In this document: piece by piece, positions 16,692 through 26,120 of the stretch | How the letters are laid out: every line of letters starts with the position of its first letter | Position numbering within the stretch: position 1 is the first letter of the stretch | Assembly: GCF_004117935.1 (NCBI RefSeq) | Contig: NZ_SDOY01000089.1 | Location: 1-43,637, forward strand | Reading direction: 5' to 3' | Origin: Streptomyces roseicoloratus | Lineage (GTDB): Bacteria; Actinomycetota; Actinomycetes; Streptomycetales; Streptomycetaceae | Length of the DNA: 43,637 bases | Notes under the pieces: model-generated | What the model saw: only the letters and a program-made list of their open reading frames with translations | Databases searched by the model: none | Told to the model about the DNA's origin: nothing | Position numbers and translations under genes: made by a program

Positions 16692-19073
16692 GTGTTGTCC
16701 CCCACCCAGAAGAGGGCCTCGCTGCTCGCTTCCGGCGCCGCCGTCGCCGGGCTGCTGATCAGCTCCCTCGCCGCGGGCGGCGTCTCGTACGCCGCCGACA
16801 ACGAGTCCTGTCGCCCCGACGGCCTCTACAAGACGCCCGGCGTCGACGTCCCGTACTGCTCGGTCTACGACACCGAGGGCCGCGAGAAGATGGGCGCGGA
16901 CCACCAGCGCCGGGTCATCGGCTACTTCACGAGCTGGCGTACCGGCAAGAACGGCCAGCCCGCCTATCTCGCCAAGGACATCCCGTGGGACAAGATCACC
17001 CACGTCAACTACGCCTTCGGCCACGTCGGCGGCGACAACAAGCTGTCCGTGGGAGCCGACGGACCGGACAACGCGTCCACCGGGATGACCTGGCCCGGCG
17101 TCGCGGGCGCCGAGATGGACCCGGAGTTTCCCTACAAGGGCCACTTCAACCAGCTGAACAAGTTCAAGAAGCAGCACCCGAACGTCAGGACGCTGATCTC
17201 GGTCGGCGGCTGGGCGGAGACCGGCGGCTACTTCGACGACAACGGCGACCGCGTGAACTCCGGCGGCTTCTACTCGATGGCCACCAACGCCGACGGCTCG
17301 GTCAACCAGGCGGGCATCGACACGTTCGCGAACTCCGCGGTCGACTTCATCAGGAAGTACGGCTTCAACGGCGTCGACATCGACTACGAGTACCCGACGA
17401 CGATGAAGGACGCGGGCAACCCGCTCGACTGGCAGGTCGCCAACGCGCGCCGGGCGGGCCTCGTCAAGGGCTACGCCGCCCTGATGAAGTCCCTGCGCGA
17501 GAAGCTCGACAGGGCCGGCGCCGCCGACGGCAGGCACTACCTGCTGACCGTCGCCGCGCCCTCCTCCGGCTACCTGCTGCGCGGCATGGAGACCTTCCAG
17601 GTGCAGAAGTACCTGGACTACGTCAACATCATGTCCTACGACCTGCACGGCGCCTGGAACGAGTACGTCGGCCCGAACGCCTCGCTCTTCGACGACGGCA
17701 AGGACGGCGAGCTCGCCGCGGCCAACGTCTACGGCTCCGCGCAGTACGGCAACATCGGCTACCTCAACACCGACTGGGCGTACCACTACTTCCGCGGCTC
17801 CATGCCGTCCGGCCGGATCAACATCGGCCTGCCGTACTACACCCGCGGCCACAAGAACGTGCAGGGCGGCACCGACGGTCTGTGGGGCAAGGCCGCCGCG
17901 ACCAGCTGCCCGGCCGGGGCCGGTCTGACCAAGTGCGGTGACGGCGCCGTCGGCATCGACAACCTGTGGCACGACAAGGACACCAACGGGCAGGAGTCGC
18001 CCGCGGGTTCCAACCCGATGTGGCACGCCAAGAACCTCGAGAAGGGCATCGTCGGCGACTACGTCACGCAGTACGGCTTCCCGGCGAACACCACGCTGAC
18101 CGGCACCTACGCCCGCAAGTACGACTCCACGCTGGTCGCCCCGTGGCTGTGGAACGCCCAGAAGAAGGTCTTCCTGTCCACCGAGGACGAGCAGTCGGTG
18201 GCCGCCAAGGCCGACTACGTGGTCGACCGCGGCATCGGCGGCACGATGATCTGGGAGCTGGCCGGCGACTACGGCTGGAACGCGGCCAAGGGCCAGTACG
18301 AGATGGGCGACACGCTCACCTCGCTGATGTACGACAAGTTCAAGGCCGCCACCCCCTACGGCGCGAAGAAGAGCAACAAGGCGCTGCCGACCCAGGCCGT
18401 GAACGTGGGCGTGGAGTTCACCGAGTTCAAGCTGGGCGACTCCAACTACCCGATCACCCCGAAGATCAAGATCACCAACAACACCGCCACCGCGCTGCCG
18501 GGCGGCACGGAGTTCCAGTTCGACTACGGCACCTCGGCGCCGAGCAACGCCTCCGACCAGTCCGGTTTCGGCACCAAGGTGATCAGCAGCGACCACACGG
18601 GCAGCAACGTCGGCGGCCTGAAGGGCGACTTCCACCGGGTCTCCCTGAAGCTCCCGGCCTGGCAGTCGCTGGCCCCGGGCGCCTCGGTCGACCTGGCCTT
18701 CAACTACTACCTGCCGGTCTCGACCCCGTCGAACTGGACGGTGAACATCAACGGCACGACGTACGCGCTCGCCGGTGACCTGGCGCGCGGCACGACGACG
18801 GTGGAGCCGGGCACCACGACCCCGCCCACCACGCCGCCGACGACGGAGCCCACGACCCCGCCGACCACTCCCCCGACCACCCCGCCCACGACCCCGCCGA
18901 CGACGCCGCCCACGGGCTGCACCGCCCCGGCGTACGTGGCCGGCCAGGTCTACAACGGCGGTTCGCTGGTCTCCCACAAGGGCCACACCTGGAAGGCCCA
19001 GTGGTGGACCCAGAACGAGGAGCCGGGTACGACCGGCGAGTGGGGCGTCTGGAAGGACCAGGGCGCCTGCTGA
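16692..19073 (+). CDS. secreted GH18 chitinase with chitin-binding modules
   Basis: This secreted enzyme of 793 residues hydrolyses chitin outside the cell. A Sec-type signal spans ~1-35 ([17 protein letters not shown] ... SYAADN). The GH18 barrel (~60-550) carries GVDIDYEYP with catalytic Glu233, plus NIMSYDLHG and [15 protein letters not shown] beta-sandwich module follows (~575-690), resembling the chitinase C module, then a Thr/Pro linker of about 40 residues and a C-terminal ChiA1-type CBM5/12 domain ([13 protein letters not shown]). The GTG start has GGAGGA 7 bases upstream. By position it recalls S. coelicolor SCO1444 (chiI), from memory. It is divergent from the rib operon. Confidence 0.93.
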   Translation: MLSPTQKRASLLASGAAVAGLLISSLAAGGVSYAADNESCRPDGLYKTPGVDVPYCSVYDTEGREKMGADHQRRVIGYFTSWRTGKNGQPAYLAKDIPWDKITHVNYAFGHVGGDNKLSVGADGPDNASTGMTWPGVAGAEMDPEFPYKGHFNQLNKFKKQHPNVRTLISVGGWAETGGYFDDNGDRVNSGGFYSMATNADGSVNQAGIDTFANSAVDFIRKYGFNGVDIDYEYPTTMKDAGNPLDWQVANARRAGLVKGYAALMKSLREKLDRAGAADGRHYLLTVAAPSSGYLLRGMETFQVQKYLDYVNIMSYDLHGAWNEYVGPNASLFDDGKDGELAAANVYGSAQYGNIGYLNTDWAYHYFRGSMPSGRINIGLPYYTRGHKNVQGGTDGLWGKAAATSCPAGAGLTKCGDGAVGIDNLWHDKDTNGQESPAGSNPMWHAKNLEKGIVGDYVTQYGFPANTTLTGTYARKYDSTLVAPWLWNAQKKVFLSTEDEQSVAAKADYVVDRGIGGTMIWELAGDYGWNAAKGQYEMGDTLTSLMYDKFKAATPYGAKKSNKALPTQAVNVGVEFTEFKLGDSNYPITPKIKITNNTATALPGGTEFQFDYGTSAPSNASDQSGFGTKVISSDHTGSNVGGLKGDFHRVSLKLPAWQSLAPGASVDLAFNYYLPVSTPSNWTVNINGTTYALAGDLARGTTTVEPGTTTPPTTPPTTEPTTPPTTPPTTPPTTPPTTPPTGCTAPAYVAGQVYNGGSLVSHKGHTWKAQWWTQNEEPGTTGEWGVWKDQGAC
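18820..18913 (+). repeat. Thr/Pro linker coding repeat
   Basis: Short repeats of the ACGACCCCGCCC type code for about eight [12 protein letters not shown] units joining the catalytic and binding parts of the chitinase. Confidence 0.75.
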
Positions 19074-19101
19074 CCTGAAGGACCAGGGCTCCTGCTGACC
19101 G
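19052..19101 (+). repeat. 25-bp tandem duplication spanning the chitinase stop codon
   Basis: Copies 19052-19076 and 19077-19101 differ at two bases (GAAGGACCAGGGC...). The first holds the last codons and TGA; the second encodes LKDQG(S)C and another TGA in a shifted frame. Confidence 0.85.
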
Positions 19102-19134
19102 ACGGAACGAAGCCTCCCGTCAACGCATGAAACC

Positions 19135-19171
19135 CCCGGCGGCGGTTCTCACGGCCCTTGCCGCCGCCGGG
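19135..19171 (+). terminator. chitinase terminator hairpin
   Basis: CCCGGCGGCGG and CCGCCGCCGGG form a perfect 11-bp stem with a 15-base loop, 62 bases after the stop. Confidence 0.75.
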
Positions 19172-19218
19172 TCTCCCCCGTCGCGCCGCGTCCCCCTGTC
19201 CGGGACGCGGCGCGGTGG

Positions 19219-19281
19219 CGTTCGGGGCGCTCGGGGCGTTGGGAGGTGCTCGGGGCGCTCGGGGCGTTCGGGGCGTTCGGG
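19219..19281. repeat. microsatellite-like tract, unit about 9 bp
   Basis: Irregular copies of CGGGGCG(T/C)T follow one another between the chitinase terminator and the end of the ROK gene; a second GGTGGC-type tract follows near 19330-19362. Apart from these, the intergenic stretch shows nothing. Confidence 0.65.
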
Positions 19282-19368
19282 AGGACGAGAGGCAGGGAGT
19301 TTCGAGGTCGGGGAGCTTCGGGAGCGGGAACGGTGGCGGTGGCGGGAGCGGTGGCGGTGGCGCCGTCC

Positions 19369-20493
19369 TTACGGGAAGAGCTCGTCCTGCGCCGCGTCGC
19401 GGGCCCGCAGCAGCGCGCCCCGCAGGACCGCCGCGTCGCCGAGGGTGGTGGCGCGCACCTCGGTGCGCAGCGGTGAGAGCGAGGTGAGGACGGCCTCGAC
19501 GCGGGCGGCGAGCTCCTGCCCGCCCTGGTGACCGGTCTCGCCGGCCAGGACCACGCAGCCGGGGTCCAGGACGGAGACGACCGCGGCCGCGCCGATCGCC
19601 AGGCGGTGGGCGAGGGCATCGAGGAACGGGCCGTGCCCGGAGGTGAGCGCCGTGGCGGGGGCGAGGCCGTGGGCGGCGGCCAGGGCGTCGACGGCGGCGA
19701 CGCAGGCCAGCTCGTGGAAGCCGCCGTCGCAGCCGGTGGCCGAGGGCAGCCCGGAGGTGCCGGGGACGGGCAGGAAGCCGATCTCGCCGGCGCCGCCGGA
19801 GGCGCCGCGGCGCAGCCTGCCGCCGAGGACGACCGCCGCGCCGACGCCCTGGCCGAGCCAGAGGAGGACGAAGTCGTCCCGGTCGCCGGCCGCGCCCTCG
19901 CGCAGTTCGGCGAGGGCGGCGAGGTTGGTCTCGTTCTCGACCAGGACGCGGGCCGGGAGCCGCTCCTGGAGGACGCCGATGAGCCGGCGGTGCCAGGCAG
20001 GCAGTCCGGTGGAGTCGCGCAGCTCGCCGGTGGCCGGGTCGATGAGGCCGGGTGCGCCGACGGCCACGGTGTGGAGCCGGGCCACGCCGGCCCGCTTCGC
20101 GGTCCGCTCCAGGAGGGTGACGGCCCGCTCGACGGCGGTGCCGGTGCCGTCGGCGTCGCCGACGGGGGCGGCCGCCTCCGCGAGCGGGGTGCCGACGAGG
20201 TCGGTGACGGTGACCGAGACGGAGCGCGTGCGGACGTCGAGGGCGGCGAGGTGGGCGCGGTCGGCGACGATCCCGTAGAGCTTGGCGTTGGGGCCGCGGC
20301 GGTCGGCTCCGGACTCGCCGACGACATGGACGAGTCCCGAGCCCCGGAGCCGTTCGACGAGGTCGGCGACGGTGGGCCGGGACAGTCCGGTGCGGGTCTT
20401 GAGCTGGGCGGCCGTCAACGGGCCCTCGTCCTGGAGCAGTCGCAGGGCGAGCCGGTCGTTGATGGCCCGCGCGGTGCTCGGGGATGCGGCCAT
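19369..20493 (-). CDS. ROK-family transcriptional regulator
   Basis: This 374-residue regulator has an N-terminal winged helix (LLQDEGPLTAAQLKTRTGLS, RPTVADLVERLRGSGLV) and a C-terminal ROK sugar-kinase-like domain (LAALDVRTRSVSVTVTDLVG; VAVGAPGLIDPATGEL; VENETNLAALAELREG). The ROK zinc motif CxCGxxGCxE is degraded here (ATGCDGGFHELACVAA), so kinase activity is unlikely and the structural zinc may be lost. ROK repressors such as NagC/Mlc/XylR sense sugars. It is divergent from an MFS gene over an operator-like palindrome, so that transporter is its likely target. Confidence 0.87.
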   Translation of the reverse strand: MAASPSTARAINDRLALRLLQDEGPLTAAQLKTRTGLSRPTVADLVERLRGSGLVHVVGESGADRRGPNAKLYGIVADRAHLAALDVRTRSVSVTVTDLVGTPLAEAAAPVGDADGTGTAVERAVTLLERTAKRAGVARLHTVAVGAPGLIDPATGELRDSTGLPAWHRRLIGVLQERLPARVLVENETNLAALAELREGAAGDRDDFVLLWLGQGVGAAVVLGGRLRRGASGGAGEIGFLPVPGTSGLPSATGCDGGFHELACVAAVDALAAAHGLAPATALTSGHGPFLDALAHRLAIGAAAVVSVLDPGCVVLAGETGHQGGQELAARVEAVLTSLSPLRTEVRATTLGDAAVLRGALLRARDAAQDELFP

Positions 20494-20587
20494 GCGGCGA
20501 TCCTCTCAGACTGGCCGGAGGCGTTCCGGGTACCGGCGTACGGCCGTCCGGCGCGGCCCGTCGCCCCGGGCCTCTGCGGACACTATT

Positions 20588-20608
20588 TATCAGGCAGGGT
20601 TCCTGATA
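20588..20608. promoter_or_regulatory. palindromic operator candidate between ROK and MFS genes
   Basis: TATCAGG and CCTGATA are separated by 7 bp inside an AT-richer patch. It lies 41 bp before the MFS start codon and 94 bp before the ROK start, placed to block both divergent promoters. Confidence 0.6.
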
Positions 20609-20648
20609 GTTTACGGCCCGTCGAGGACGACCACTCCGGGGAGGGCCC

Positions 20649-21857
20649 ATGACGGCGCAGACCGTCTTCACCAGCGAGCGGCTGCGGCGCGCCCGTTTCG
20701 CCGTCGCCGCCGTCTTCTGCGTCCACGGCGCGGTCACCGGCAGCTTCGCCACCCGCATTCCCTGGATCCAGGACCACGCGGGCGTCGGCGCGGGCGCGCT
20801 CGGGCTCGCCCTCGCGTTCCCGGCGATCGGCGCCTCGCTCGCGATGCCCCTCGCCGGCGCGATCAGCCACCGCTTCGGCGCCCGGAACGCGCTGCGCGGT
20901 CTGCTCGTGCTGTGGACCCTGTCCCTGACGCTGCCCTCGCTCGCGCCGAACGTCTACGGCCTGTGCGCGGCCCTGTTCGTCTACGGCGCCACGGCCGGCA
21001 TGTCCGACGTCGCCATGAACGCGCTCGGCGTCGAGACCGAGAACCGGCTCGGCCGCTCCATCATGTCCGGGCTGCACGGCATGTGGAGCGTGGGCGCCCT
21101 GATCGGCTCGGCCGCCGGCACCGTCGCCGCGCACCTCGGCGGCGACGCCCGGCTGCACCATCTGGTCGCCGCGCTCGCCTTGACCGCGCTCGGTCTGGCC
21201 GCCTGCCAGGGCGTGCTCGACCTGCAGAGCGCGCCGGAGGAGGAGGCGCCGCCGCGGTTCTCGCTGCCGCCGCGATCCGCCCTGGTCATCGGCGCGATCG
21301 GGTTCTGCGGGGTGTTCGCGGAGGGTGCCAGCCTGGACTGGTCGGCGGTCTACCTGAAGGAGGAACTGGGCACCTCCGCCGGTCTCGCCGCCGCCTCCAC
21401 CACGGCCTTCGCCCTGACCATGGCCGTGGCACGGCTGGCCGGCGACCGGGTGGTGGACCGCTTCGGGGCGGTGCGCACGGTGCGCGTCGGCGGCGTGGCC
21501 GCGACCGCCGGCGGTCTGCTCGTGGTGTTCGCCCCGCACGTGGCCCTGGCGCTGGCGGGTTTCGGCCTCATGGGGCTCGGTGTGGCGGTCGTCGTCCCGC
21601 TGGCGTTCGCCGCAGCCGGCCGCAGCGGCCCCAACCCGAGCCAGGCCATCGCGGGCGTCGCCACCATCACGTACACCTCGGGCCTCATCGCCCCCTCGGC
21701 GATCGGCGGCATCGCGGACGCGACCTCGCTGGCCTTCTCCTTCGGACTGGTGACCCTGCTGGCCTTCGGTCTGGTGCTGGGGGCGGGTGTGCTCAGGACC
21801 GGCGAGCGGCGGACGGCGGGGGCGGCGGAGCGCGGCGCCGTCGAAAAGGTCCGCTGA
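20649..21857 (+). CDS. MFS transporter
   Basis: This 402-residue membrane protein has about 12 hydrophobic segments and MFS landmarks: the loop GAISHRFGARNALRG and the helix-5 region LHGMWSVGALIGSAAGTVAA. The pattern (FAVAAVFCVHGAVTGSFATR at the start) is of the fucose permease/YbjJ-like group. The substrate is unknown; divergence from a ROK regulator hints at a sugar or sugar-like compound. GGGAGGG lies just before the ATG. The 3' end seeds a tandem repeat. Confidence 0.85.
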   Translation: MTAQTVFTSERLRRARFAVAAVFCVHGAVTGSFATRIPWIQDHAGVGAGALGLALAFPAIGASLAMPLAGAISHRFGARNALRGLLVLWTLSLTLPSLAPNVYGLCAALFVYGATAGMSDVAMNALGVETENRLGRSIMSGLHGMWSVGALIGSAAGTVAAHLGGDARLHHLVAALALTALGLAACQGVLDLQSAPEEEAPPRFSLPPRSALVIGAIGFCGVFAEGASLDWSAVYLKEELGTSAGLAAASTTAFALTMAVARLAGDRVVDRFGAVRTVRVGGVAATAGGLLVVFAPHVALALAGFGLMGLGVAVVVPLAFAAAGRSGPNPSQAIAGVATITYTSGLIAPSAIGGIADATSLAFSFGLVTLLAFGLVLGAGVLRTGERRTAGAAERGAVEKVR

Positions 21858-21925
21858 CCCTCGGCACCGCCGAAGTGGTCCGCCGGCCCACGGCACCGCC
21901 GAAGGGGTCCGCCGGCCCACGGCGC
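21837..21925 (+). repeat. imperfect tandem repeat spanning the MFS stop codon
   Basis: Three copies of a ~29-bp unit (21837-21868, 21869-21897, 21898-21925) begin GCCG(A/T) and contain GGTCCGC. The first includes the gene's stop. Copies 2 and 3 are nearly identical over 26 bp. Confidence 0.75.
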
Positions 21926-21980
21926 CCGCGGTCCGCTGCCCCGGGGCGGACCGGGTGCTCCGTGGGCCCGCGGCGCCCGG

Positions 21981-22012
21981 GTCCTGTCCGGCCTGTCGGG
22001 ACCGGACAGGAC
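21981..22012 (+). terminator. strong hairpin between MFS and uracil permease genes
   Basis: GTCCTGTCCGG and CCGGACAGGAC pair perfectly (11 bp, 10-base loop). It probably terminates the MFS transcript; a leader role for the permease is possible. Confidence 0.6.
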
Positions 22013-22106
22013 CTACCATATGGCTGATCTTTTTCGGTCACTGCACGACAGGACCGAAAGACGTCCCCTCCCCGCGATCCCGACCCACGGAAACTGGAGC
22101 GAGCAC

Positions 22107-23507
22107 ATGAGCCTCGGCGTGCGCTGGACCCTGCACGGCGACGGGAGGACACCCGCTCCGAGAGCAGTCGTCCGTCCGGACGAACGCCTCTCCTGGCCCC
22201 GTACGGCCGGGCTCGGCGCCCAGCACGTGGTGGCGATGTTCGGAGCCTCCTTCGTCGCCCCCGTCCTCATGGGCCTCGACCCCAACCTCGCGATCATGAT
22301 GTCCGGTGTCGCCACCGTGATCTTCCTGCTCGCGACCCGCGGCACGGTCCCGTCGTACCTGGGCTGCTCGCTCTCCTTCGTGGGCGTCGCCGCCGCCATC
22401 CGGGCCTCCGGCGGCAGCAGCGCGACCGTGACCGGCGCGGTGTTCGTGGTCGGCGCGGTGCTGTTCCTCGCGGGCCTCGCGGTGAGGAGGTTCGGGGCGC
22501 GGATCATCCACGCGGCCATGCCGCCGGTCGTCACCGGCGCGGTCGTCATGCTGATCGGCTTCAACCTGGCCCCGGTCACGGCCGCCACGTACTGGCCTCA
22601 GGACCAGTGGACGGCGCTGCTGGTGATGCTGTTCACCGGCCTCGCCGTGGTCTGCCTGCGCGGCTTCTGGTCCCGCATCGCGATCTTCCTCGGCCTCGTC
22701 TTCGGCTATGCCGTCTCCTGGGTCTTCGACCTGGTCTTCGGGAAGATCCATTCGACGGGGGCGGACGGCCGGGTCACCGACCACTGGCGACTCGACCTCT
22801 CCGGCGTCTCCCAGGCCGACTGGATCGGCCTGCCCACCCTGCACGGCCCCAGCTTCGAGTGGTCCGCGATCCTCGTGGCCCTGCCCGTGGTGATCGCCCT
22901 CATCGCCGAGAACGCCGGGCACGTCAAGGCCGTCGGCGAGATGACCGGCGACCCGCTGGACGACAAGCTCGGCACCGCGATCGCCGCCGACGGCGCCGCC
23001 TCCATGCTGTCCACCGCCGTGGGCGGCCCGCCGAACACCACGTACTCCGAGAACATCGGTGTCATGGCCGCGACCCGGGTCTACTCCACCGCCGCCTACT
23101 GGGCCGCGGCCGGCTTCGCCCTGCTCTTCGGCCTCTGCCCGAAGTTCGGCGCGGTCGTCGCCGCCATCCCCGGCGGCGTGCTCGGCGGCATCACCGTCAT
23201 CCTCTACGGCATGATCGGCCTGCTCGGCGCCCAGATCTGGACCAACGCCCGGGTCGACCTGCGCAACCCGCTCAACCTGGTGCCCGCCGCGGCCGGCATC
23301 ATCATCGGCGTCGGCGGCGTGAAGCTCACGTTCACCGACACCTTCGAGCTCGGCGGCATCGCGCTCGGCACCATCGTCGTCATCACCGGCTACCACGTGC
23401 TGGGCGCCTTCGCACCCGCCCACCTCAAGCAGCAGGAGCCGCTCCTGGACTCCGGCACCAGCTCGTACGAGGGCACCACGGGCGAGGAGCCCACGGCGAA
23501 GTCCTGA
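22107..23507 (+). CDS. uracil permease / nucleobase:cation symporter-2
   Basis: It imports uracil (possibly xanthine) with protons. The 466 residues contain about 14 hydrophobic segments of the NCS2 fold, with the substrate and gate motifs LIAENAGHVKAVGEMTGDPL, AADGAASMLSTAVGGPPNTT and TYSENIGVMAATRVYS; the last two resemble UraA/PyrP more than xanthine carriers. I chose ATG 22107 (GGAG 7 bases upstream, family-like MSLGVRWTLHG) over an upstream in-frame ATG at 22020 without a ribosome-binding site. Confidence 0.9.
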   Translation: MSLGVRWTLHGDGRTPAPRAVVRPDERLSWPRTAGLGAQHVVAMFGASFVAPVLMGLDPNLAIMMSGVATVIFLLATRGTVPSYLGCSLSFVGVAAAIRASGGSSATVTGAVFVVGAVLFLAGLAVRRFGARIIHAAMPPVVTGAVVMLIGFNLAPVTAATYWPQDQWTALLVMLFTGLAVVCLRGFWSRIAIFLGLVFGYAVSWVFDLVFGKIHSTGADGRVTDHWRLDLSGVSQADWIGLPTLHGPSFEWSAILVALPVVIALIAENAGHVKAVGEMTGDPLDDKLGTAIAADGAASMLSTAVGGPPNTTYSENIGVMAATRVYSTAAYWAAAGFALLFGLCPKFGAVVAAIPGGVLGGITVILYGMIGLLGAQIWTNARVDLRNPLNLVPAAAGIIIGVGGVKLTFTDTFELGGIALGTIVVITGYHVLGAFAPAHLKQQEPLLDSGTSSYEGTTGEEPTAKS

Positions 23508-23529
23508 CACATTCGCCCGTTCTGGGGAA

Positions 23530-23557
23530 GCCGGGTGGCGGAACACCGCCGTCCGGC
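23530..23557 (+). terminator. terminator after the uracil permease gene
   Basis: A compound stem: GCCGG/CCGGC outside and GGCGG/CCGCC inside with an AACA loop, 22 bases after the stop. Confidence 0.65.
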
Positions 23558-23580
23558 CTCTCTGCTGCCACCCTGCAGCC

Positions 23581-24291
23581 ATGGCATACACGGCGCAGAC
23601 GCAGGACATCCAGCTCGGGCCGTTCACGGCCGTCGACCCCGTGGTGGACCGGATGCGGGCCATCCGCTCGGCCTGGCACCCGGCCGACGGCGTCGCCGTG
23701 TTCAACCGGGTCTATCTGACGGTCACCGAGGAGATCGGCCGGGCCATCGAGTCCGGATCCTTCGCCGACCGGCGGGCGGCCGCCACCCTGGACGTACGGT
23801 TCGCCCAGCGCTATCTCGAGGTCGTCGACGCCGTCGCGGCCGGCGGCCGGGCCCCGGCCTGCTGGCGGCCGCTCTTCCACTACCGGCGGCATCCCGGCGT
23901 ACGGCCGCTGCAGTTCGCGCTCGCCGGGATCAACGCCCACATCGGCCACGACCTGGCCCTCGCGGTGGTCGACACCTGCCGCACCCTGGAGTGCGCGCCC
24001 GCGGACCTGGAGGACGAGTTCGACCGGGTCGGCGACGTCCTGGTCCTCCTGGAGGAGCGCATCCGCGAGGAACTGATGCCGGGCCCGGACCTCCTGGAGA
24101 TCGCGGACCCGCTGACGCATCTGCTCGGCTGCTGGAGCCTGGACCGGGCCCGCGACGGGGCCTGGTTCGCCGCCCGCTCGCTGTGGCAGCTGCGGCGGCT
24201 GCCCGACCTGGCCGAGGAGTTCACCGAACGCCTCGACCGGTCGGTGGGCCTGGTGGGACGGATGCTGCTCACGCCCCTGGCCAGGCCCTGA
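23581..24291 (+). CDS. DUF5995 family protein
   Basis: This 236-residue soluble helical protein has VDRMRAIRSAWHPADGVAVF, LDVRFAQRYLEVVDAV, ACWRPLFHYRR and INAHIGHDLALAVVDTCR, typical of the actinobacterial DUF5995 family. The His/Asp residues in AHIGHDLA could bind a metal, but function is unknown. There is no clear ribosome-binding site before the ATG, which may be close to the RNA start. A hairpin separates it from the permease, so it is probably its own transcript; it converges on the next gene. Confidence 0.75.
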   Translation: MAYTAQTQDIQLGPFTAVDPVVDRMRAIRSAWHPADGVAVFNRVYLTVTEEIGRAIESGSFADRRAAATLDVRFAQRYLEVVDAVAAGGRAPACWRPLFHYRRHPGVRPLQFALAGINAHIGHDLALAVVDTCRTLECAPADLEDEFDRVGDVLVLLEERIREELMPGPDLLEIADPLTHLLGCWSLDRARDGAWFAARSLWQLRRLPDLAEEFTERLDRSVGLVGRMLLTPLARP

Positions 24292-24312
24292 GGCCCCGAC
24301 GGCCTGGGGGCC
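24292..24312. terminator. weak hairpin between convergent genes
   Basis: GGCCCC and GGGGCC can pair (6 bp, 9-base loop) right after the DUF5995 stop. Confidence 0.35.
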
Positions 24313-24348
24313 GTGAGCCGCGGAGGCCCTGGACCGGGCCCTGGGGGA

Positions 24349-26058
24349 TCAGTCCTCCGGCAGCTCGACCGGGGCGATCTCGTCGTACACGTCGCCCGGG
24401 CCCGGGTTGGTGGCGTCGGTGGCGCCGCCGAAGTGGTGCATCACGCCCCACACCGCGTTGAGCGCCGTCTGCACCGCGCCCTCGGCCCAGCCGGCCGTCC
24501 ACGAGATGTCGTCGCCCGCGAGGAAGATGCCCCGCTTGTCCTCGGGCAGCCGGTCCTGCATGAAGTGGGTGAACAGGCGGCGCTGGTAGCGGTAGTGACC
24601 CGGCAGGTTGGCCTTGAAGGCGCCCATGAAGTAGGGCTCGTTCTCCCAGGACACGGTCACCGGGTTGCCGATGATGTGCTTCCGGATGTCGACCTTCGGG
24701 TAGATCTCGCCGAGCGACTTGAGCATGACCTCCATCCGCTCGTTCGCGGACAGCGGCAGCCACTTCAGGCTGTCGTCGCACCACGTGTACGAGAGGCAGA
24801 TGACGGCCGGCTTGTCCGGGCCGTCGTCCAGCAGGTACGTGCCGCGGGTCATCCGGTCGGTCAGCGTCATCGACATGACGTCACGCCCGGTCGGATTGCC
24901 CTCGTCGTCGACGGCCTTGTCCAGCCAGAACGGCCGGTCGACCGGCACGAACAGCTTCGAGGACTCCATGTAGTGGGTCCGCTCGATCGCCGTCCAGTGG
25001 TCGATCGGGAAGAGCGAGTCGTCACAGGCGATCTTGGACAGCAGCATCCAGGACTGGGCGGTGAAGATCGCCGCCTGGTAGGTGCGGATGTCGCCGGAGG
25101 CGTCGGTGACCGTGATCCGGTTGCCGGAGGTGCGGTTCAGCCGGGTGACGGCCGGGCGCGGGTCGCCCTCGTGCAGCGAGGCGAGCGAGGTGCCCAGCGG
25201 CCAGTGGACGATCTTCTGCGGCTCGCGCTCCCAGAGGCGCAGCGGCAGCTGCTGCGAGCCGCCGACGATGCCGCGGTGGTGGTCGTCGGCCTCGGTGTAG
25301 ACGACCCGCAGGATCTCCAGGATGGAGTTCGGGAAGTCGGTGTCCCAGCCGCCGGTGCCGAAGCCGACCTGACCGAAGATCTCGCGGTGCCGGAAGGACT
25401 TGAAGGCCTCCGACTCGCAGAGGAAGCCGTAGAAGGTCTGGTTGTCGAGCTTCTCGACGAGCTTCGCCCAGATCTCGCGGATGCGCGGCACGTCACGCTC
25501 GCGCATGGCGCGGTTCATGTCGGAGAAGTCGGCGCCCTCGTCGAGGCACTTGTTCCAGGCCGCGGCGACGTCACGGTAGACCTGCGGCAGGTCGTCGATG
25601 GTCTCGGCGTAGTGCGACTCGCCCTTGAGGTCGACGACGGTCGAGGGCGTGGCCTCGGCCAGCGGGTTCGGGAACGGCCTGGTCGTCAGGCCCACCAGGT
25701 CGATGTAGTGCTGGAGCGCCGTGGACGAGGGCGGGAAGCGCATCGCGCCCATCTCGGCGGTCAGGCCGTCGGTCTCCGGGCCCTCGAAGCCGACGGTGCG
25801 CAGCCGGCCGCCGATCTGGTCGGCCTCGTACACGACGGGCTTGAGGCCCATCTTCATCAGCTCGTACGCCGCGATGATGCCGGACAGGCCGCCGCCGATG
25901 ACCGCGACCTCGGTGCCGTGCTCGGTCGCGGGTATCTGCCCGAGGCCGGCCGGGTGGGCCAGATAGTCGTCGTAGGCGTACGGGAAGTCCGGACCGAACA
26001 TCGTGATCGGGGGCTGGCCGTCGGTGTGCTGGACGGCGGTGGGCACCGTGGACGTCAT
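24349..26058 (-). CDS. davB: flavin L-lysine (basic amino acid) 2-monooxygenase, DavB-like
   Basis: Flavin amino-acid 2-monooxygenases decarboxylate an amino acid oxidatively to its amide; DavB turns L-lysine into 5-aminovaleramide. Over 569 residues the sequence follows my memory of Pseudomonas DavB closely: PITMFGPDFPYAYDDYL, HPAGLGQIPA, FAD site EVAVIGGGLSG (50-60), AYELMKMGLKPVVYEA, AEMGAMRFPPSSTALQHY, QVGFGTGGWDTDFPNS and LAGDDISWTAGWAEGAVQT. The related tryptophan enzyme IaaM shares the flavin motifs but is more distant. Arginine 2-monooxygenase activity is an alternative. The gene follows the amidase gene by 62 bases in one operon. Confidence 0.8.
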   Translation of the reverse strand: MTSTVPTAVQHTDGQPPITMFGPDFPYAYDDYLAHPAGLGQIPATEHGTEVAVIGGGLSGIIAAYELMKMGLKPVVYEADQIGGRLRTVGFEGPETDGLTAEMGAMRFPPSSTALQHYIDLVGLTTRPFPNPLAEATPSTVVDLKGESHYAETIDDLPQVYRDVAAAWNKCLDEGADFSDMNRAMRERDVPRIREIWAKLVEKLDNQTFYGFLCESEAFKSFRHREIFGQVGFGTGGWDTDFPNSILEILRVVYTEADDHHRGIVGGSQQLPLRLWEREPQKIVHWPLGTSLASLHEGDPRPAVTRLNRTSGNRITVTDASGDIRTYQAAIFTAQSWMLLSKIACDDSLFPIDHWTAIERTHYMESSKLFVPVDRPFWLDKAVDDEGNPTGRDVMSMTLTDRMTRGTYLLDDGPDKPAVICLSYTWCDDSLKWLPLSANERMEVMLKSLGEIYPKVDIRKHIIGNPVTVSWENEPYFMGAFKANLPGHYRYQRRLFTHFMQDRLPEDKRGIFLAGDDISWTAGWAEGAVQTALNAVWGVMHHFGGATDATNPGPGDVYDEIAPVELPED

Positions 26059-26120
26059 GGGGTACGGACTCCTTGCACGGAAACAGGGGTGGAGCGGGTG
26101 GGAGGGCGGAGGGGCGGCGC

